The notes: a model not told the origin generated them from the letters alone. Positions 45,365 through 54,958 are shown, counted from the first letter of the stretch. The stretch: 64,000 nucleotides of DNA from Skermanella stibiiresistens SB22 (GCF_000576635.1 NZ_AVFL01000016.1:1-64000), one strand, 5' to 3'. Numbers and translations: made by a program.

Positions 45365-46509
45365 GTCGCCAACCGTTCCCAAAGTGCCGCACCTCCCCGT
45401 GAGCAGACGAGGCGGCCGATTTCCGCCTGCCAGTGGCTTTCGCCGCCGAACTCGTCGCGCCAGGACCACAGCCGGCGGGTCGAATAGTGCAGCGGATGCT
45501 CCTGCGTGAAACCCATGGCGCCATGGACCTGATGGACGATCGCCGCCACGATGCCGGCGGCCTCGCCGGTCCGCGCCTTGGCGACGGCGATCGGGAACGC
45601 CAGTTCGGCGACGGCCTCGGCGCCCGCCTCCAGCCCGCCGGCGGCCGACCACTCGGCCGCCGCCAGATCGGCCGCAGCCGTCGCGGCGGCGAAATGACCG
45701 GCGGCCTCGGCCAGCATATGCTGGACCGCCTGGAACTTGGACAGCGACCGACCGAACTGGCGCCGCTCCCCGGCGTGGAGCAAGGCGTGATCCAGCGCCC
45801 GCTCCAACGCGCCGACCATCTGCTGCGACCGGATCAGGGCGCCCAGCGGCAGGAAGCCGTCGCGGCACGCGGCGGGTGCTGGATGGACCGCGTCCCAGCG
45901 AACGTCCAGACCGCTCAGCGACAGGCGGTCGCGCGGCTCGTCGGCGAGGTTGCGGCGGCTCGCCCAGTCGAGCGTGTCGGAGGGCACCAAGGCGACCAAG
46001 GGTTCGCCGTCGGTCGAGACGGCGTGCAACAGCACGTTCCCGGCGGCACTTCCCCAGGGAATCCGGCGGACCCGCCCATCGAGCCGCCAGCCACCGGCGC
46101 GGCGCTCGGCGGTGATGGCGTCCGCTTGGTTGACAGGGCCGAGGGTCAGGCTGCCCTCCGGCACGTCGCCGCCGGTCAGGCTCCACAGGCCCGCCGCCAC
46201 CATGGTTTCCGCCAGGGGGATCGGGGCGGCGGCCCAGGCGGATCGCCGGATGACGCGGAGCGCGTCGTCGGGCGGCAGCCCGAAGCCGCCTGCGTGTTCC
46301 GGCACCAGGGCGAGGGTGAGCCCCGCCTCCTCGACGGCGCGCCAGAGGTCGGTTGGCCAGACACTCCGGTCCGCGTCGGCCTGGACCGCTGGCGTGACAT
46401 GTTCATGGAACAGGCGGTCGGCCTGTTCGAGCACGATGGCGGAGATGTCCGGCTCGGCCTCGGGGGCTGGCCTGGACTGGGCGTCGATCGAGTTCACTTC
46501 GCTCTCCAT
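45361..46509 (-). CDS. Acyl-CoA dehydrogenase family protein (subunit 2)
   Basis: 382 residues. It has the ACAD C-terminal signature (IVHQVHGAMGFTQEHPLHYSTRRLWSW) and a weak, shortened middle beta-domain. Such divergent members commonly pair with a second ACAD to form a heteromeric FAD enzyme. The stop of the partner gene and this start share the base region at 46509, so expression is coupled. The other pathway genes (CoA-transferase, hydratase) follow immediately. Confidence 0.88.
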   Translation of the reverse strand: MESEVNSIDAQSRPAPEAEPDISAIVLEQADRLFHEHVTPAVQADADRSVWPTDLWRAVEEAGLTLALVPEHAGGFGLPPDDALRVIRRSAWAAAPIPLAETMVAAGLWSLTGGDVPEGSLTLGPVNQADAITAERRAGGWRLDGRVRRIPWGSAAGNVLLHAVSTDGEPLVALVPSDTLDWASRRNLADEPRDRLSLSGLDVRWDAVHPAPAACRDGFLPLGALIRSQQMVGALERALDHALLHAGERRQFGRSLSKFQAVQHMLAEAAGHFAAATAAADLAAAEWSAAGGLEAGAEAVAELAFPIAVAKARTGEAAGIVAAIVHQVHGAMGFTQEHPLHYSTRRLWSWRDEFGGESHWQAEIGRLVCSRGGAALWERLAT

Positions 46510-47672
46510 CAGCGAAGCCCCAGGCCGCGCGCGATGACACCGCGCATGACCTCGCGGGTGCCGCCCCGCAGGGTATAGGCCGGCGCGTCGAGCACGGTGT
46601 GCGCCAGCGCGTCGGCGAAGCGATCGGCGGCATCGTCATCGCCGGAGTCCATCTCCGCCTCGACCGGGACCAAGCGGCGGGCCACCTCGGGCACCTCGCG
46701 CTCGAAGGCGGTGCCGACGTCCTTGACCAGCGCCGCCTCGACCTCGGGGGATTGTCCCTGGTGCAGGAGACCGGCGACCGAGCGGGACATGCGCATCAGG
46801 GGGGCCAGATGGGCGATCAAACGGCCGATCTCGACCGCTTGGCGCGCGTCGGGGGTCGGGCCGACGCGGTCGATCAGCTCGACCAGCAGCGGATAGTCGG
46901 ACAGGAAGCGGTCGGGACCGGAACGCTCGAAGGCCAGTTCGGAAGTGACGATCTCCCAGCCCTGCCCCTCCGCACCCAGCACCATGTCGTCGGGCACCAG
47001 ATAGTCGCTGAAGAACACCTCATTGAACTCGTGGTGTCCGGCCATGTTGAGGATCGGACGGACCGTGACGCCCGGCTTGGACAGGTCGACGATGACCTGG
47101 GTCAGACCCCCGTGGCGGTTCTCCCCGGCATCCCCCGTCCGCACCAATGCTATCAGGTAATGGACGCGGTGGGCGTTGGAGGTCCAGATCTTGGAGCCGG
47201 TCACCAGCCAGCCGCCGTCGGTCCGCACCGCCCGTGTCCGCACCGCGGCCAGATCGGACCCGGCGTCCGGCTCGCTCATGCCGATGCCGAAGAAGCATTC
47301 GCCTCTGGCGATCGGCGGCAGGATCTCGCGCCGGGCCCGCTCGCTGCCGTGGCGCAGGATCTGGGGCGCCGATTGCCGGTCGGCGACCCAGTGGGCGAAG
47401 CAGGGCGCCCCGGCGGCCAGCAATTCCGCCGTGACGACGAACCGCGCCAGATCGGATTGCTCCTGGCCGCCGTAGCGGGTCGGAAGGGTCATGCCGATCA
47501 GCCCGGCGGCCCCGGCGCGGCGGCTGAAGCCGGCGTCGAACGTCGTCCAGGACGACCGGTGCGGCGCGTAGGTGCCGGCTTCGAGTTCGCCGGCCAGGAA
47601 CCGGCGCACCCGCGTCCGCGCGGCCTCGGCCTCCGGCGGCAAGGCCGTCGGGTTGAAGCGGAATCCCTGCAT
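46509..47672 (-). CDS. Acyl-CoA dehydrogenase family protein (subunit 1)
   Basis: 387 residues with clear ACAD motifs: FFGIGMSEPDAGSDLAAVRTRA (FAD-binding and acyl-CoA region), GSKIWTSNAH and EIVTSELAFERSGPDRFL. It resembles subunits of heteromeric acyl-CoA dehydrogenases acting on bulky or branched acyl-CoAs. It is directly followed by a second ACAD gene. First gene of the ACAD-ACAD-CoA-transferase-hydratase run; a PhyH dioxygenase gene lies 41 bp upstream on the same strand. Confidence 0.9.
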   Translation of the reverse strand: MQGFRFNPTALPPEAEAARTRVRRFLAGELEAGTYAPHRSSWTTFDAGFSRRAGAAGLIGMTLPTRYGGQEQSDLARFVVTAELLAAGAPCFAHWVADRQSAPQILRHGSERARREILPPIARGECFFGIGMSEPDAGSDLAAVRTRAVRTDGGWLVTGSKIWTSNAHRVHYLIALVRTGDAGENRHGGLTQVIVDLSKPGVTVRPILNMAGHHEFNEVFFSDYLVPDDMVLGAEGQGWEIVTSELAFERSGPDRFLSDYPLLVELIDRVGPTPDARQAVEIGRLIAHLAPLMRMSRSVAGLLHQGQSPEVEAALVKDVGTAFEREVPEVARRLVPVEAEMDSGDDDAADRFADALAHTVLDAPAYTLRGGTREVMRGVIARGLGLR

Positions 47673-47713
47673 GTCGTCCTCTTATCGGGAGCGGCTCTTG
47701 GTCGGCTCGCGTC

Positions 47714-48634
47714 TCACATCATGACGGGTGAGGATGCCTTGGCTCCGGCTTGGCCGCCCTTCTGCTGGACCTCGAAGACCGAGATGTAGCCACCGGACCA
47801 GTCGGGCGGCACCAGGCAAGGCCGGGTGTCGTGGCGGGCCCAGCGGGTCCGCTCGCCCCGGATGACCGCGCCGGCGTGGCTGCTGGGGATCGGGTTCGGG
47901 GTATAGGGGAAGGCGTCCGCCGCCGAATATGTGTGCAGCAGCAAGGGGCGGCCGACCGGCGAGTTGTTGGGCAGCGAGGCGTGGACGGTGCGGCAGTTGT
48001 GGATCGTCACCGATCCCGCCGGACCGGACAGTGCTCGCGCCTTCTCCGTCGCGACCCGGGGCAAGTCGCGGTCCAGGATGTAGCCGGCCCAGGAGCCGTC
48101 CTCGGCGTACTGGTCGAACAGCTCACCGTCCTGGCTGCCGGGAACGCACAGCAGTGGCCCCATATCGTCGGTGACATCGTGCAGATAGGTGCCGATCGTC
48201 AGGGGCGAGTAGTTGGTGTGCGGCCAGGATTGGATGTCCTGGTGCCATTTGACCTCCTGACCGCCCTTCGCCCATTTGAAGTTCAGCTTGGAGTGATGGA
48301 ACTTCACGTTGGGGCCGATGAGGTCCTCCATCAGGTCGGCGACGACGCCGCTGGAGGCGAAGTCCCAATAGGCGGGATGCTGGTCCACCGGGCTCGACAG
48401 CCGCCTGAGGCGGGGTTCCGCGGCGCTGTGGCCCGGCTCGATGTCGAAAACGGAGTTGGACGCGGTCACCTCGCGGCTTCGCTCGATGAACGAGCCGGTC
48501 ACGTCCAGAAGCCGTTCCACGATGGCGGCGGGGATCACCGACTCGACCAGGATGTAGCCATCCCGAAAGTAGTCCTCGCGCTGCTTCTGGGTCAGGATCT
48601 TGGGCCGGTGCGAAAGTACCTCTTCGGGTGTCAT
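47714..48634 (-). CDS. Phytanoyl-CoA dioxygenase (PhyH) family protein
   Basis: About 306 residues. Fe(II)/2-oxoglutarate motifs are visible: HQD in VKWHQDIQSWPHTN, distal His in NCRTVHASLPNN, and the 2-oxoglutarate Arg in VGRPLLLHTYS. It hydroxylates an organic substrate, in phytanate metabolism next to the CoA carbon. GGAGGAG directly before ATG 48634 fixes the start; an upstream ATG has no such site. It likely begins the catabolic operon and diverges from a binding-protein gene. Confidence 0.9.
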   Translation of the reverse strand: MTPEEVLSHRPKILTQKQREDYFRDGYILVESVIPAAIVERLLDVTGSFIERSREVTASNSVFDIEPGHSAAEPRLRRLSSPVDQHPAYWDFASSGVVADLMEDLIGPNVKFHHSKLNFKWAKGGQEVKWHQDIQSWPHTNYSPLTIGTYLHDVTDDMGPLLCVPGSQDGELFDQYAEDGSWAGYILDRDLPRVATEKARALSGPAGSVTIHNCRTVHASLPNNSPVGRPLLLHTYSAADAFPYTPNPIPSSHAGAVIRGERTRWARHDTRPCLVPPDWSGGYISVFEVQQKGGQAGAKASSPVMM

Positions 48635-48762
48635 GCCGTCTCCTCCCATGGGCGCCAACCTCTTGCTGGGGGCGCGATTTCCACGATACATGAGTAATAT
48701 ATCGTCGCTCATTATCCACCGGAGAATCCGAATTGCAAGAATTTTATATCACTCTTATACTG

Positions 48763-48774
48763 GCAATATATTGC
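48763..48774. promoter_or_regulatory. Candidate operator: perfect 12-bp palindrome in the divergent promoter region
   Basis: GCAATATATTGC lies between the divergent PhyH and binding-protein genes in an unusually AT-rich stretch. AATATATT-cored palindromes are common for FCD-type GntR regulators, and such a gene lies 1.5 kb away (50231-51001). Binding is inferred. Confidence 0.45.
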
Positions 48775-48858
48775 ACGCATGCCGCCGCCGGCCGATGCCT
48801 TCGGGCACGGCTCGGATAAGAACGCTGGTTAGAACAGGCAAGCAGGGAGGATACAGGA

Positions 48859-50106
48859 ATGAAGGTCATGACAGGTGCGCTCAGGGTGACGACCCCCGTC
48901 GGGATGGCGCTCGGGGTGGCGCTGGGTCTCGGCGCCGTTTCGATGGCGACCGCGCGGGCGGAGATCAGCGATGGGGTCGTCCGCTTCGGCGTGCTCAACG
49001 ACCAGTCCGGCGTCTACTCGGATTTCGGCGGGCGCGGGTCGGTGATCGCGGCGGAGATGGCGGTCGAGGACCATGGCGGCAAGGTCGCCGGCGTGCCGAT
49101 CGAGATCCTCAGCGCCGACCACCAGAACAAGCCCGACATCGCGTCCAACACGGCGCGCGAGTGGATGGACAACAAGGGTGTCGACGCGATCTTGGAATTG
49201 ACCACGTCGGCGGTGACGCTGGCGGTCCAGGAGCTTGGCAAGGCCAAGAACCGCGCCATCCTGGTGACCTCGGCGTCCAGTCCCGACCTGACCGGGAAGA
49301 GCTGCACGCCGGTCACCGTTCATTGGGGATTCGACAGCTATGGTCTGACGACCGTGGCGGCCAAGGCGACGGTCGACAATGGCGGGGATAGCTGGTTCTT
49401 CCTGACCGGCGACAATGTCGGCAGCCACGCGCAGGAAGCGCAGGGCATCCGGTTCGTCACCGAGCAGGGCGGCAAGGTGCTGGGCACCGTCCGCCACCCG
49501 CTCAACTCGACCGATTTCTCCTCGTTCCTGCTGCAGGCGCAGGGGTCCGGCGCCAAGGTGATCGCGCTGGCGAACGCCGGCGGCGACACGGTCAACGCGA
49601 TGAAGCAGGCGGGCGAGTTCGCGATCACCTCGGGCGGACAAAGCATCGTGCCTATGCTGGCCTTCATCACCGACATCCACTCGATCGGCCCCAAGGCCGC
49701 CCAGGGGATCAAGCTGGCGACCGCGTTCTATTGGGATCGCGACGACAGCACGCGGACCTGGAGCGAGCGTTTCATGGCGCGTAATGGTGGCCGGGCGCCG
49801 ACCATGGCGCAGGCCGGCGTCTATTCCATGGTCACCCACTTCCTGAAGGCGGTGGAGGCGACCGGCTCCGACAAGGGCGATGTGGCGGTGGCGCAGATGA
49901 AGAAGACGCCGGTCAACGACCCCCTGTGGCAGGACGTCCGGATCCGCGAGGATGGCCGCAGCCTGAACGACATCTACCTTGTCGAGGTGAAGAAGCCGGA
50001 GGAGATGCGGGGCACGTGGGACTACTACAAGATCATCTCGACATATCCGGGGGACAAGGCGTTCCGTCCGATGTCGGAGGGCGGCTGCCCGATGGTGAAG
50101 CCGTGA
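48859..50106 (+). CDS. Periplasmic binding protein of a branched-chain/urea-type ABC transporter
   Basis: 415 residues: a signal peptide (to about residue 34, ...MATARA) and a LivK/type-1 periplasmic binding fold beginning DGVVRFGVLNDQSGVYSDFGGRGS. Motifs HPLNSTDFSSFLLQAQGSGAKVIALANAGGD and GVYSMVTHFLKAVEATG place it in the family of receptors for aromatic or other carboxylates. AGGGAGGATACAGGA precedes the start. It is divergent from the PhyH gene. No permease or ATPase gene accompanies it. Confidence 0.92.
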   Translation: MKVMTGALRVTTPVGMALGVALGLGAVSMATARAEISDGVVRFGVLNDQSGVYSDFGGRGSVIAAEMAVEDHGGKVAGVPIEILSADHQNKPDIASNTAREWMDNKGVDAILELTTSAVTLAVQELGKAKNRAILVTSASSPDLTGKSCTPVTVHWGFDSYGLTTVAAKATVDNGGDSWFFLTGDNVGSHAQEAQGIRFVTEQGGKVLGTVRHPLNSTDFSSFLLQAQGSGAKVIALANAGGDTVNAMKQAGEFAITSGGQSIVPMLAFITDIHSIGPKAAQGIKLATAFYWDRDDSTRTWSERFMARNGGRAPTMAQAGVYSMVTHFLKAVEATGSDKGDVAVAQMKKTPVNDPLWQDVRIREDGRSLNDIYLVEVKKPEEMRGTWDYYKIISTYPGDKAFRPMSEGGCPMVKP

Positions 50107-50230
50107 CGGATCGTCCCGTGATCCAGGGCCGATGACACGCGAGACCGCTGGCGCCTCGGGGTCAAGATGCTACAAGTCGGGAGTGTCTTCGGATGCTCCC
50201 CGGAGCCCGAATTGTTGAAAGGCGTCGGCG

Positions 50231-51001
50231 ATGAGAGCGAGTGATGAAGGTGCCGCCGGCACGGCGGGCCGGTCGAGCGCGCGGAACACCGCGAAGCGGA
50301 AACCCGCCGCGCGGGCGGCGGCGCGGAAGCGTGGCGACGCGGCGGGATCGGCTGAACGGAAGGCGCCTTCGGTCACGCAGTCGGAGCAGGCCTACCAGAT
50401 CATCGAGGAGATGATCACCACGTTGAAGCTGCCGCCCGGCGCCACCATGACGGAGGGCTGGCTGGCCGAGACCACCCAGTTCGGCCGCACCCCCGTGCGG
50501 GAGGCGCTGTTGCGGCTGGCCGAGGACGGTCTGGTCAAGATCGTGCCCCACCGGGGCTTGGTGGTGACTGACGTCAATGTCCGCGACCAACTGCTGTTGC
50601 TGGAGGTCCGCCGCGAGCTGGAGCGGCTGATCGCCGGCCGCGCCGCCCGCCGCAGCACTCCGGAACAGCGCCAGCGGTTCGCGGAGCTGGCCGACGCCAT
50701 GCGGACGGCGACCGCCACCAACGATTACCTGCTGTTCCTGCGCAGCGACAACGAGTTCAACCGCTTCGTCGCGGCCTGCTCCGCCAACCCCTTCGCCATC
50801 AAGGCGATCGCCTCGATCCACGCCATGTCCAGGCGCTATTGGTCGGTCTTCGCCAAGCCCCAGGACATCAGCATCGCGGCCCCCCTGCACGCGGTCGTGA
50901 TGGACGCGATCGTCGCCGGCGACGAGGCCGCCGCCGAGAAGGCGTCCGACGCGCTGATGGACTATGTCGAGGCCTTCACCAAAGCCAGCGTCAACGTCTG
51001 A
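50231..51001 (+). CDS. GntR-family (FCD-type) transcriptional regulator
   Basis: 256 residues. An unusual basic, Ala-rich N-terminal extension of about 50 residues (RNTAKRKPAARAAARKRG) precedes the GntR winged helix (YQIIEEMITTLKLPPGATMTEGW, FGRTPVREALLRLAEDGLV) and a helical FCD domain (SDNEFNRFVAACS). It lies between two paralogous binding-protein genes and probably controls the surrounding uptake and CoA pathway. The extension could be partly untranslated if a later start is used. Confidence 0.88.
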   Translation: MRASDEGAAGTAGRSSARNTAKRKPAARAAARKRGDAAGSAERKAPSVTQSEQAYQIIEEMITTLKLPPGATMTEGWLAETTQFGRTPVREALLRLAEDGLVKIVPHRGLVVTDVNVRDQLLLLEVRRELERLIAGRAARRSTPEQRQRFAELADAMRTATATNDYLLFLRSDNEFNRFVAACSANPFAIKAIASIHAMSRRYWSVFAKPQDISIAAPLHAVVMDAIVAGDEAAAEKASDALMDYVEAFTKASVNV

Positions 51002-51193
51002 CCGGTCGAGACCTCCAGCGCCCCAAATCACACTCCGCCCCGTAAGTTGTTGCTCGGCACCGGCCGGGCGGCCATATGTACTTGCGTGTTTGACGGGATG
51101 ACACACAGTGCTCACACGTCGAGACACGATATGGGGAGTTCAGCCGATACCGGGGACAACACCGTCACGGCTGGACCAAATGGGGAGTGAAAT

Positions 51194-52408
51194 ATGCGCA
51201 CCGTTCTTGTTGCCGGCCTTCTTGCCGGAACCGCCACCTTGGCCCTCGCCGCCAGTCCGGCGCACGCCCAATTCTCCGACAACCTGATCAAGATCGGCGT
51301 CTTGACCGATCGCTCGGGCATCTATTCCGACATCAATGGCGAGGGCTCGGTCGTGGCGGCGCGTCTGGCGGCCGAGGAATTCGGCGGCAAGATCGGGGAA
51401 ACGCCGATCGAGATCATCACCGGCGACCACCAGAACAAGGCCGACATCGCCGCGAACCTGGCCCGGGGATGGATCGACAACGACAAGGTCGACGTCGTGG
51501 CCGATGTGCCGAATTCAGCCGCCGCGCTGGCGGTGCAGGGAATCACGCGGGACAACAAGCGGATCTTCCTGATGTCCGGTCCGGGATCGACCGACCTGAC
51601 CGGCAAGCAGTGCAGCCCCTACGGGTTCCACTGGACCTGGGACAATCACGCCTTGGCGGCGGGAACCGCCCGCGCGCTGGTCGAGCAGGGCAAGAAGAGC
51701 TGGTACTTCGTCACGGCGGACTACGCCTTCGGCCATTCGCTGGAGACGGAAGGCGCCAATGTCGTCAAGCAGCTTGGCGGCACCGTGGTGGGCAGCGTGC
51801 GCCATCCCCTCGGCACGTCGGACTTCTCGTCCTTCCTGCTCCAGGCCCAAGGCTCGGGCGCGCAGGTCATCGCCTTCGCCAATGCGGGCGGCGACACCAT
51901 CAACGCGGTCAAGCAGGCGGCCGAGTTCGGCATCACCCAGTCCGGCCAGAACCTCGCCGGCATGCTGCTGAACGTCAACGACATCCACGCGCTCGGCCTG
52001 GAGGCGGCTCAGGGACTGGTGCTGACCAACGCCTTCTACTGGGACATGAACGACGAGACTCGCGCCTGGTCGAAGAAGTTCGAGGACAGGACCGGCCGCA
52101 AGCCGTCGATGAACCAAGCCGGCGTCTACTCCGCGACGCGGCATTACCTGATGACGGTGCAGGCGCTCGGCACCGACGACGCGGACAAGGTCGCCGCCAA
52201 GATGCGCGAGACGCCGGTCAACGACATGATGATGAAGAACGCCAAGATCGCCGAGAACGGCCGCGTGTTCGACGACATGTACCTGTTCCAGGTCAAGACG
52301 CCGAGTGAGACCAAAGGACCCTGGGACTACTTCAACCTGGTGGAGACCATCCCGGCGGCGCAGGCCTACATCGACCCGAAGGACAGCGGCTGCCCGTTGG
52401 TGAAGTGA
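51194..52408 (+). CDS. Periplasmic binding protein, paralogue of the 48.9 kb gene
   Basis: 404 residues with a signal peptide ending ...ASPAHAQF, then FSDNLIKIGVLTDRSGIYSDINGEGS. It is clearly homologous to the protein at 48859-50106; the stretch around HPLGTSDFSSFLLQAQGSGAQV is nearly identical. GGGGAGTGAAAT precedes ATG 51194. It is the last gene before an IS3 remnant that begins directly after its stop. Probably arose by duplication and may bind a related ligand. Confidence 0.92.
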   Translation: MRTVLVAGLLAGTATLALAASPAHAQFSDNLIKIGVLTDRSGIYSDINGEGSVVAARLAAEEFGGKIGETPIEIITGDHQNKADIAANLARGWIDNDKVDVVADVPNSAAALAVQGITRDNKRIFLMSGPGSTDLTGKQCSPYGFHWTWDNHALAAGTARALVEQGKKSWYFVTADYAFGHSLETEGANVVKQLGGTVVGSVRHPLGTSDFSSFLLQAQGSGAQVIAFANAGGDTINAVKQAAEFGITQSGQNLAGMLLNVNDIHALGLEAAQGLVLTNAFYWDMNDETRAWSKKFEDRTGRKPSMNQAGVYSATRHYLMTVQALGTDDADKVAAKMRETPVNDMMMKNAKIAENGRVFDDMYLFQVKTPSETKGPWDYFNLVETIPAAQAYIDPKDSGCPLVK

Positions 52409-52417
52409 TCGGGGGGA

Positions 52418-52763
52418 ATTGTTGAGCGGATCAAGGCGCTGCGGCGCGCAGTCCGGGAGTTGCGCCTTGCGAACGAGATCCTTCGCAAGGCGTCGGCGTA
52501 TTTCGTCCAGGCGGAACTCGACCGCCCGTTCAGGAAATGATCGCTTTAATCGACGAGCATCGCGCCGTCCACGGGGCCGGGCCGATCCGCGAGGTTCCGC
52601 CGATGACCCCGCAAACTTATCACGCCCATGCGGCCCGGCCGAGGAACCCATCGGCAACACTCCACCCGCCGAGGCCGAAGCACGCCACCATGCTCAAACC
52701 GAGGGTGTCGCCAAGGCGGCATGACTCAACCAAATCGGCTTCCGGGAATCCCGGTGCGGTTCA
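52418..52763 (+). mobile_element. Decayed IS3-family remnant with internal deletion
   Basis: 52418-52540 encodes the OrfA C-terminus ([22 protein letters not shown]... ending LDRPFRK), and 52537 onward the OrfB start ([17 protein letters not shown]). About 40 codons later the frame jumps to the OrfB C-terminus (EEPIGNTPPAEAEARHHAQ, stop 52722-52724). The right terminal repeat (TTCCGGGAATCCCGG...TTCA) ends at 52763. The left end and the catalytic core are missing, so it is inactive. Confidence 0.85.
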
Positions 52764-52764
52764 A

Positions 52765-53175
52765 TCAGGCGCGGAAGGGATTGACGATGCGCAGGCGACC
52801 GTCGATGACCATGCCATCCCGCATGTCCTCTGACCAAAGTATCCCGCATCCACCGCGAAGGGCCGACGCGATCATGAGGGAGTCGAAGATGCTAAAACCG
52901 TATCGCTCCGCGATGGCGAGAGCGTCGTTGTGGACTTGAAGGTCCATGGGCAGAACAGTCGGGCAGACGATCTGGATGGAGGAAAGCGCTTCACGTAGTT
53001 CCTCCCATGTCATGCCCAGCTTGCGACGCGCGACGTTGGCGAATTCGTTCAATACCTGCACGCCGATGACGCAGCCCTTGCCGAGCAGTTCCTGCGCCTT
53101 GCGACTACGAGGATCATCGGTGAAAGCATAGATCAGGATATTGGTGTCGAGAAACTCACCCGCCATCGAGGTCAT
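52765..53175 (-). CDS. vapC: VapC-type PIN-domain toxin
   Basis: 136 residues of PIN fold. Acidic active-site residues are visible in FLDTNILIYAF (Asp), VLNEFANVARRK (Glu) and FSIFDSLMIASA (Asp), with a further Asp in LWSEDMRDG. It should be an RNase toxin. ATG 53175 shares one base with the antitoxin stop (TGATG), supporting this start and coupled translation. The IS3 remnant abuts its stop codon, but the coding region is complete. Confidence 0.92.
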   Translation of the reverse strand: MTSMAGEFLDTNILIYAFTDDPRSRKAQELLGKGCVIGVQVLNEFANVARRKLGMTWEELREALSSIQIVCPTVLPMDLQVHNDALAIAERYGFSIFDSLMIASALRGGCGILWSEDMRDGMVIDGRLRIVNPFRA

Positions 53176-53402
53176 CACGCATTGGCGTCGTCGCGATCGA
53201 ACTTCCAATCCGGAGGTAACTTCTTGCGGAATGAGCGGATGCGTTCCAAGGCTCTCTCACGGCTCCGGTCGCGCTCGATATCGAAGCTTCGCTCGCCGAC
53301 GACATGAATTTCAATCTCGTCGCCTTCTTTCAGTTCCAATGCTTCGACGACAGCGGCAGGCAAGCGTACGGCGAGACTGTTACCCCATCTGGCTACCTGC
53401 AT
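53175..53402 (-). CDS. vapB: VapB/AbrB-type antitoxin
   Basis: 75 residues. It has a swapped-hairpin AbrB/MazE-type DNA-binding domain (QVARWGNSLAVRLPAAVVEALELKEGDEIEIHV) and a charged C-terminus (RDRSRERALERIRSFRKKLPPDW) that would wrap the toxin. ATG 53402 follows GGAGA; an ATG 12 nt upstream lacks a ribosome site. It is the first gene of the vapBC pair and probably represses its own promoter. Confidence 0.9.
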   Translation of the reverse strand: MQVARWGNSLAVRLPAAVVEALELKEGDEIEIHVVGERSFDIERDRSRERALERIRSFRKKLPPDWKFDRDDANA

Positions 53403-53599
53403 GATCGTCTCCATAGATATACATGGCGAATGTCTATCTTAGAGGCCGATTAGTCAAGGTATACAGAGAGCTGGCTTTGTGCGGGGACAGGGCGTCGATG
53501 ACGTGGGGAGCCTCTCCTTCCTACTGTGGCGCCTAAACCGGCCTGCGTCTGGCGGCCACAATAGAGTGCGAGAGTTTCCGCAAAAAGGCTGAAGCGCCG

Positions 53600-54079
53600 G
53601 AGGCGGGGTGGCAGCGGTGCTATGTTCACTTCATGCGCAACGCCATGGCGCACGCCGGCAAGAGCGGGCGCCGGGTCGTGGCCGCGTTCGTCGGAACCGC
53701 CTTCGCCCAGGATGACGAGGCCGCTGCCCGGGCCCAGTGCCGCCAGGTCGCCGACCAGATCCGTCCGAAGCTGCCCAAGCTGGCGGCACTGCTGGACGAG
53801 GCCGAACCGGATGTCCTGGCCTACATGACCTTCCCCAAGGAGCACAGGGTCAAGATCCACTAGACAAACTCCATCGAGCGGCTCAATGGCGAGGTCAAGC
53901 GCCGCACCGAGGTCGTCGGCATCTTTCCGAACGAGCCGGCCATCACCCGCCTCTTCGGCGCGGTCCTCCTCGGACAGAACGACGAATGGGTCGTCGAAAG
54001 AGCGCGTTACATGACGCTGGAAACGATCGCGACACTCGGCGATGATGACACCATCATGCTGCCCATGACCGGCTCATGA
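53600..54079 (+). pseudogene. C-terminal fragment of an IS256-family transposase
   Basis: The translation reads WQRCYVHFMRNAMAHAGK..., then an in-frame TAG (53861-53863) where the family has [13 protein letters not shown], and continues to TGA 54077-54079. This is the C-terminal third of a mutator-type (IS256) transposase. The N-terminal two thirds are absent; the sequence before WQRC is unrelated. GTTACACCACGTCC downstream (about 54124) resembles the IS256 right end. Confidence 0.85.
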
Positions 54080-54370
54080 TCCGACAGACCAGACGACCAA
54101 GAGAGCCGCGGAACTGATCCCGCTGTTACACCACGTCCTGGGACATGATCGCACCGCGCACCACAGACCAAACGTTGGCGCCCCCGGTTCTTTACCCTTA
54201 TAACCGATCGAGAGATGCCGTCCAACTCGCGCACGGGCTGCCTAAACACATTCAAAGTTCGCTGAAGCTTTCCCGGTTGTAGAAACCTTCGCCGCCGGTC
54301 TCCATCAATACCACCCGGCGGTCAAGGCCGTCGCTACACTGTCATGAAGGAATGTCCAAGCGCCCTACGC

Positions 54371-54745
54371 TCACCGCTTTACGACCCAGATTCCCTTTTT
54401 CTGCGCCCACACCGCCTTGGCGTGCGCTCGACTAGTCCTGTCGTCAAGAAAGGTCATGCCAAGCGCCACACCCCTCTCCGGCATGAGTGCCCTCAGGCGC
54501 CGCAAACGCCCAGCCGCAACCACCGGATGAGGGTTTCGGCCGCCATCCACCACGGGCCGAGGTCGGACGGGATGGCACCCACTTCGCCCCGGCGGCGTGA
54601 TGCCAGACGATCGTCTCCACGGTCCGACACACATCGTGCGGCGCCGTCTTGCCGGCACGGGCGGACATCCTCGATTAGGAACTCCAGGAACACCCAAGGC
54701 GCGCCGCAAACCATGCGGTAGTCGCACAGCCGAAGGCCAGGGGTC
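54371..54745 (-). pseudogene. Frameshifted IS5-family transposase remnant
   Basis: Fragments of one transposase appear in successive minus-strand frames: LCDYRMVCGAPWVFLEFLIEDVRP, then CRTVETIVWHHAAGAKW, GPWWMAAETLIRWLRLGV, and ALGMTFLDDRTSRAHAKA. Joined, they follow the N-terminal half of IS5-type transposases (typically ...GAKWRAIP..LGPWWMAAQTFIRW...). At least three frame changes and loss of the catalytic C-terminus show it is dead. Confidence 0.72.
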
Positions 54746-54958
54746 CGCTCGCATCGCTTACGTTTGAGCGGGCGGTTACGGTCTCCGATGGCGGCGGCCA
54801 ACCGCACGCGGTCCTTGAGGCTGCTAATGACGCTGAATGTCTGGGCCATGCACCCAGATCCGCACAACGCTGCTCATCTCTGAATTCCCTGTCAGCATCA
54901 ATGCACTAGAAGACGACTCTACACCACAACCAATCGATTCCGCTGGTCGAGTAATGTC

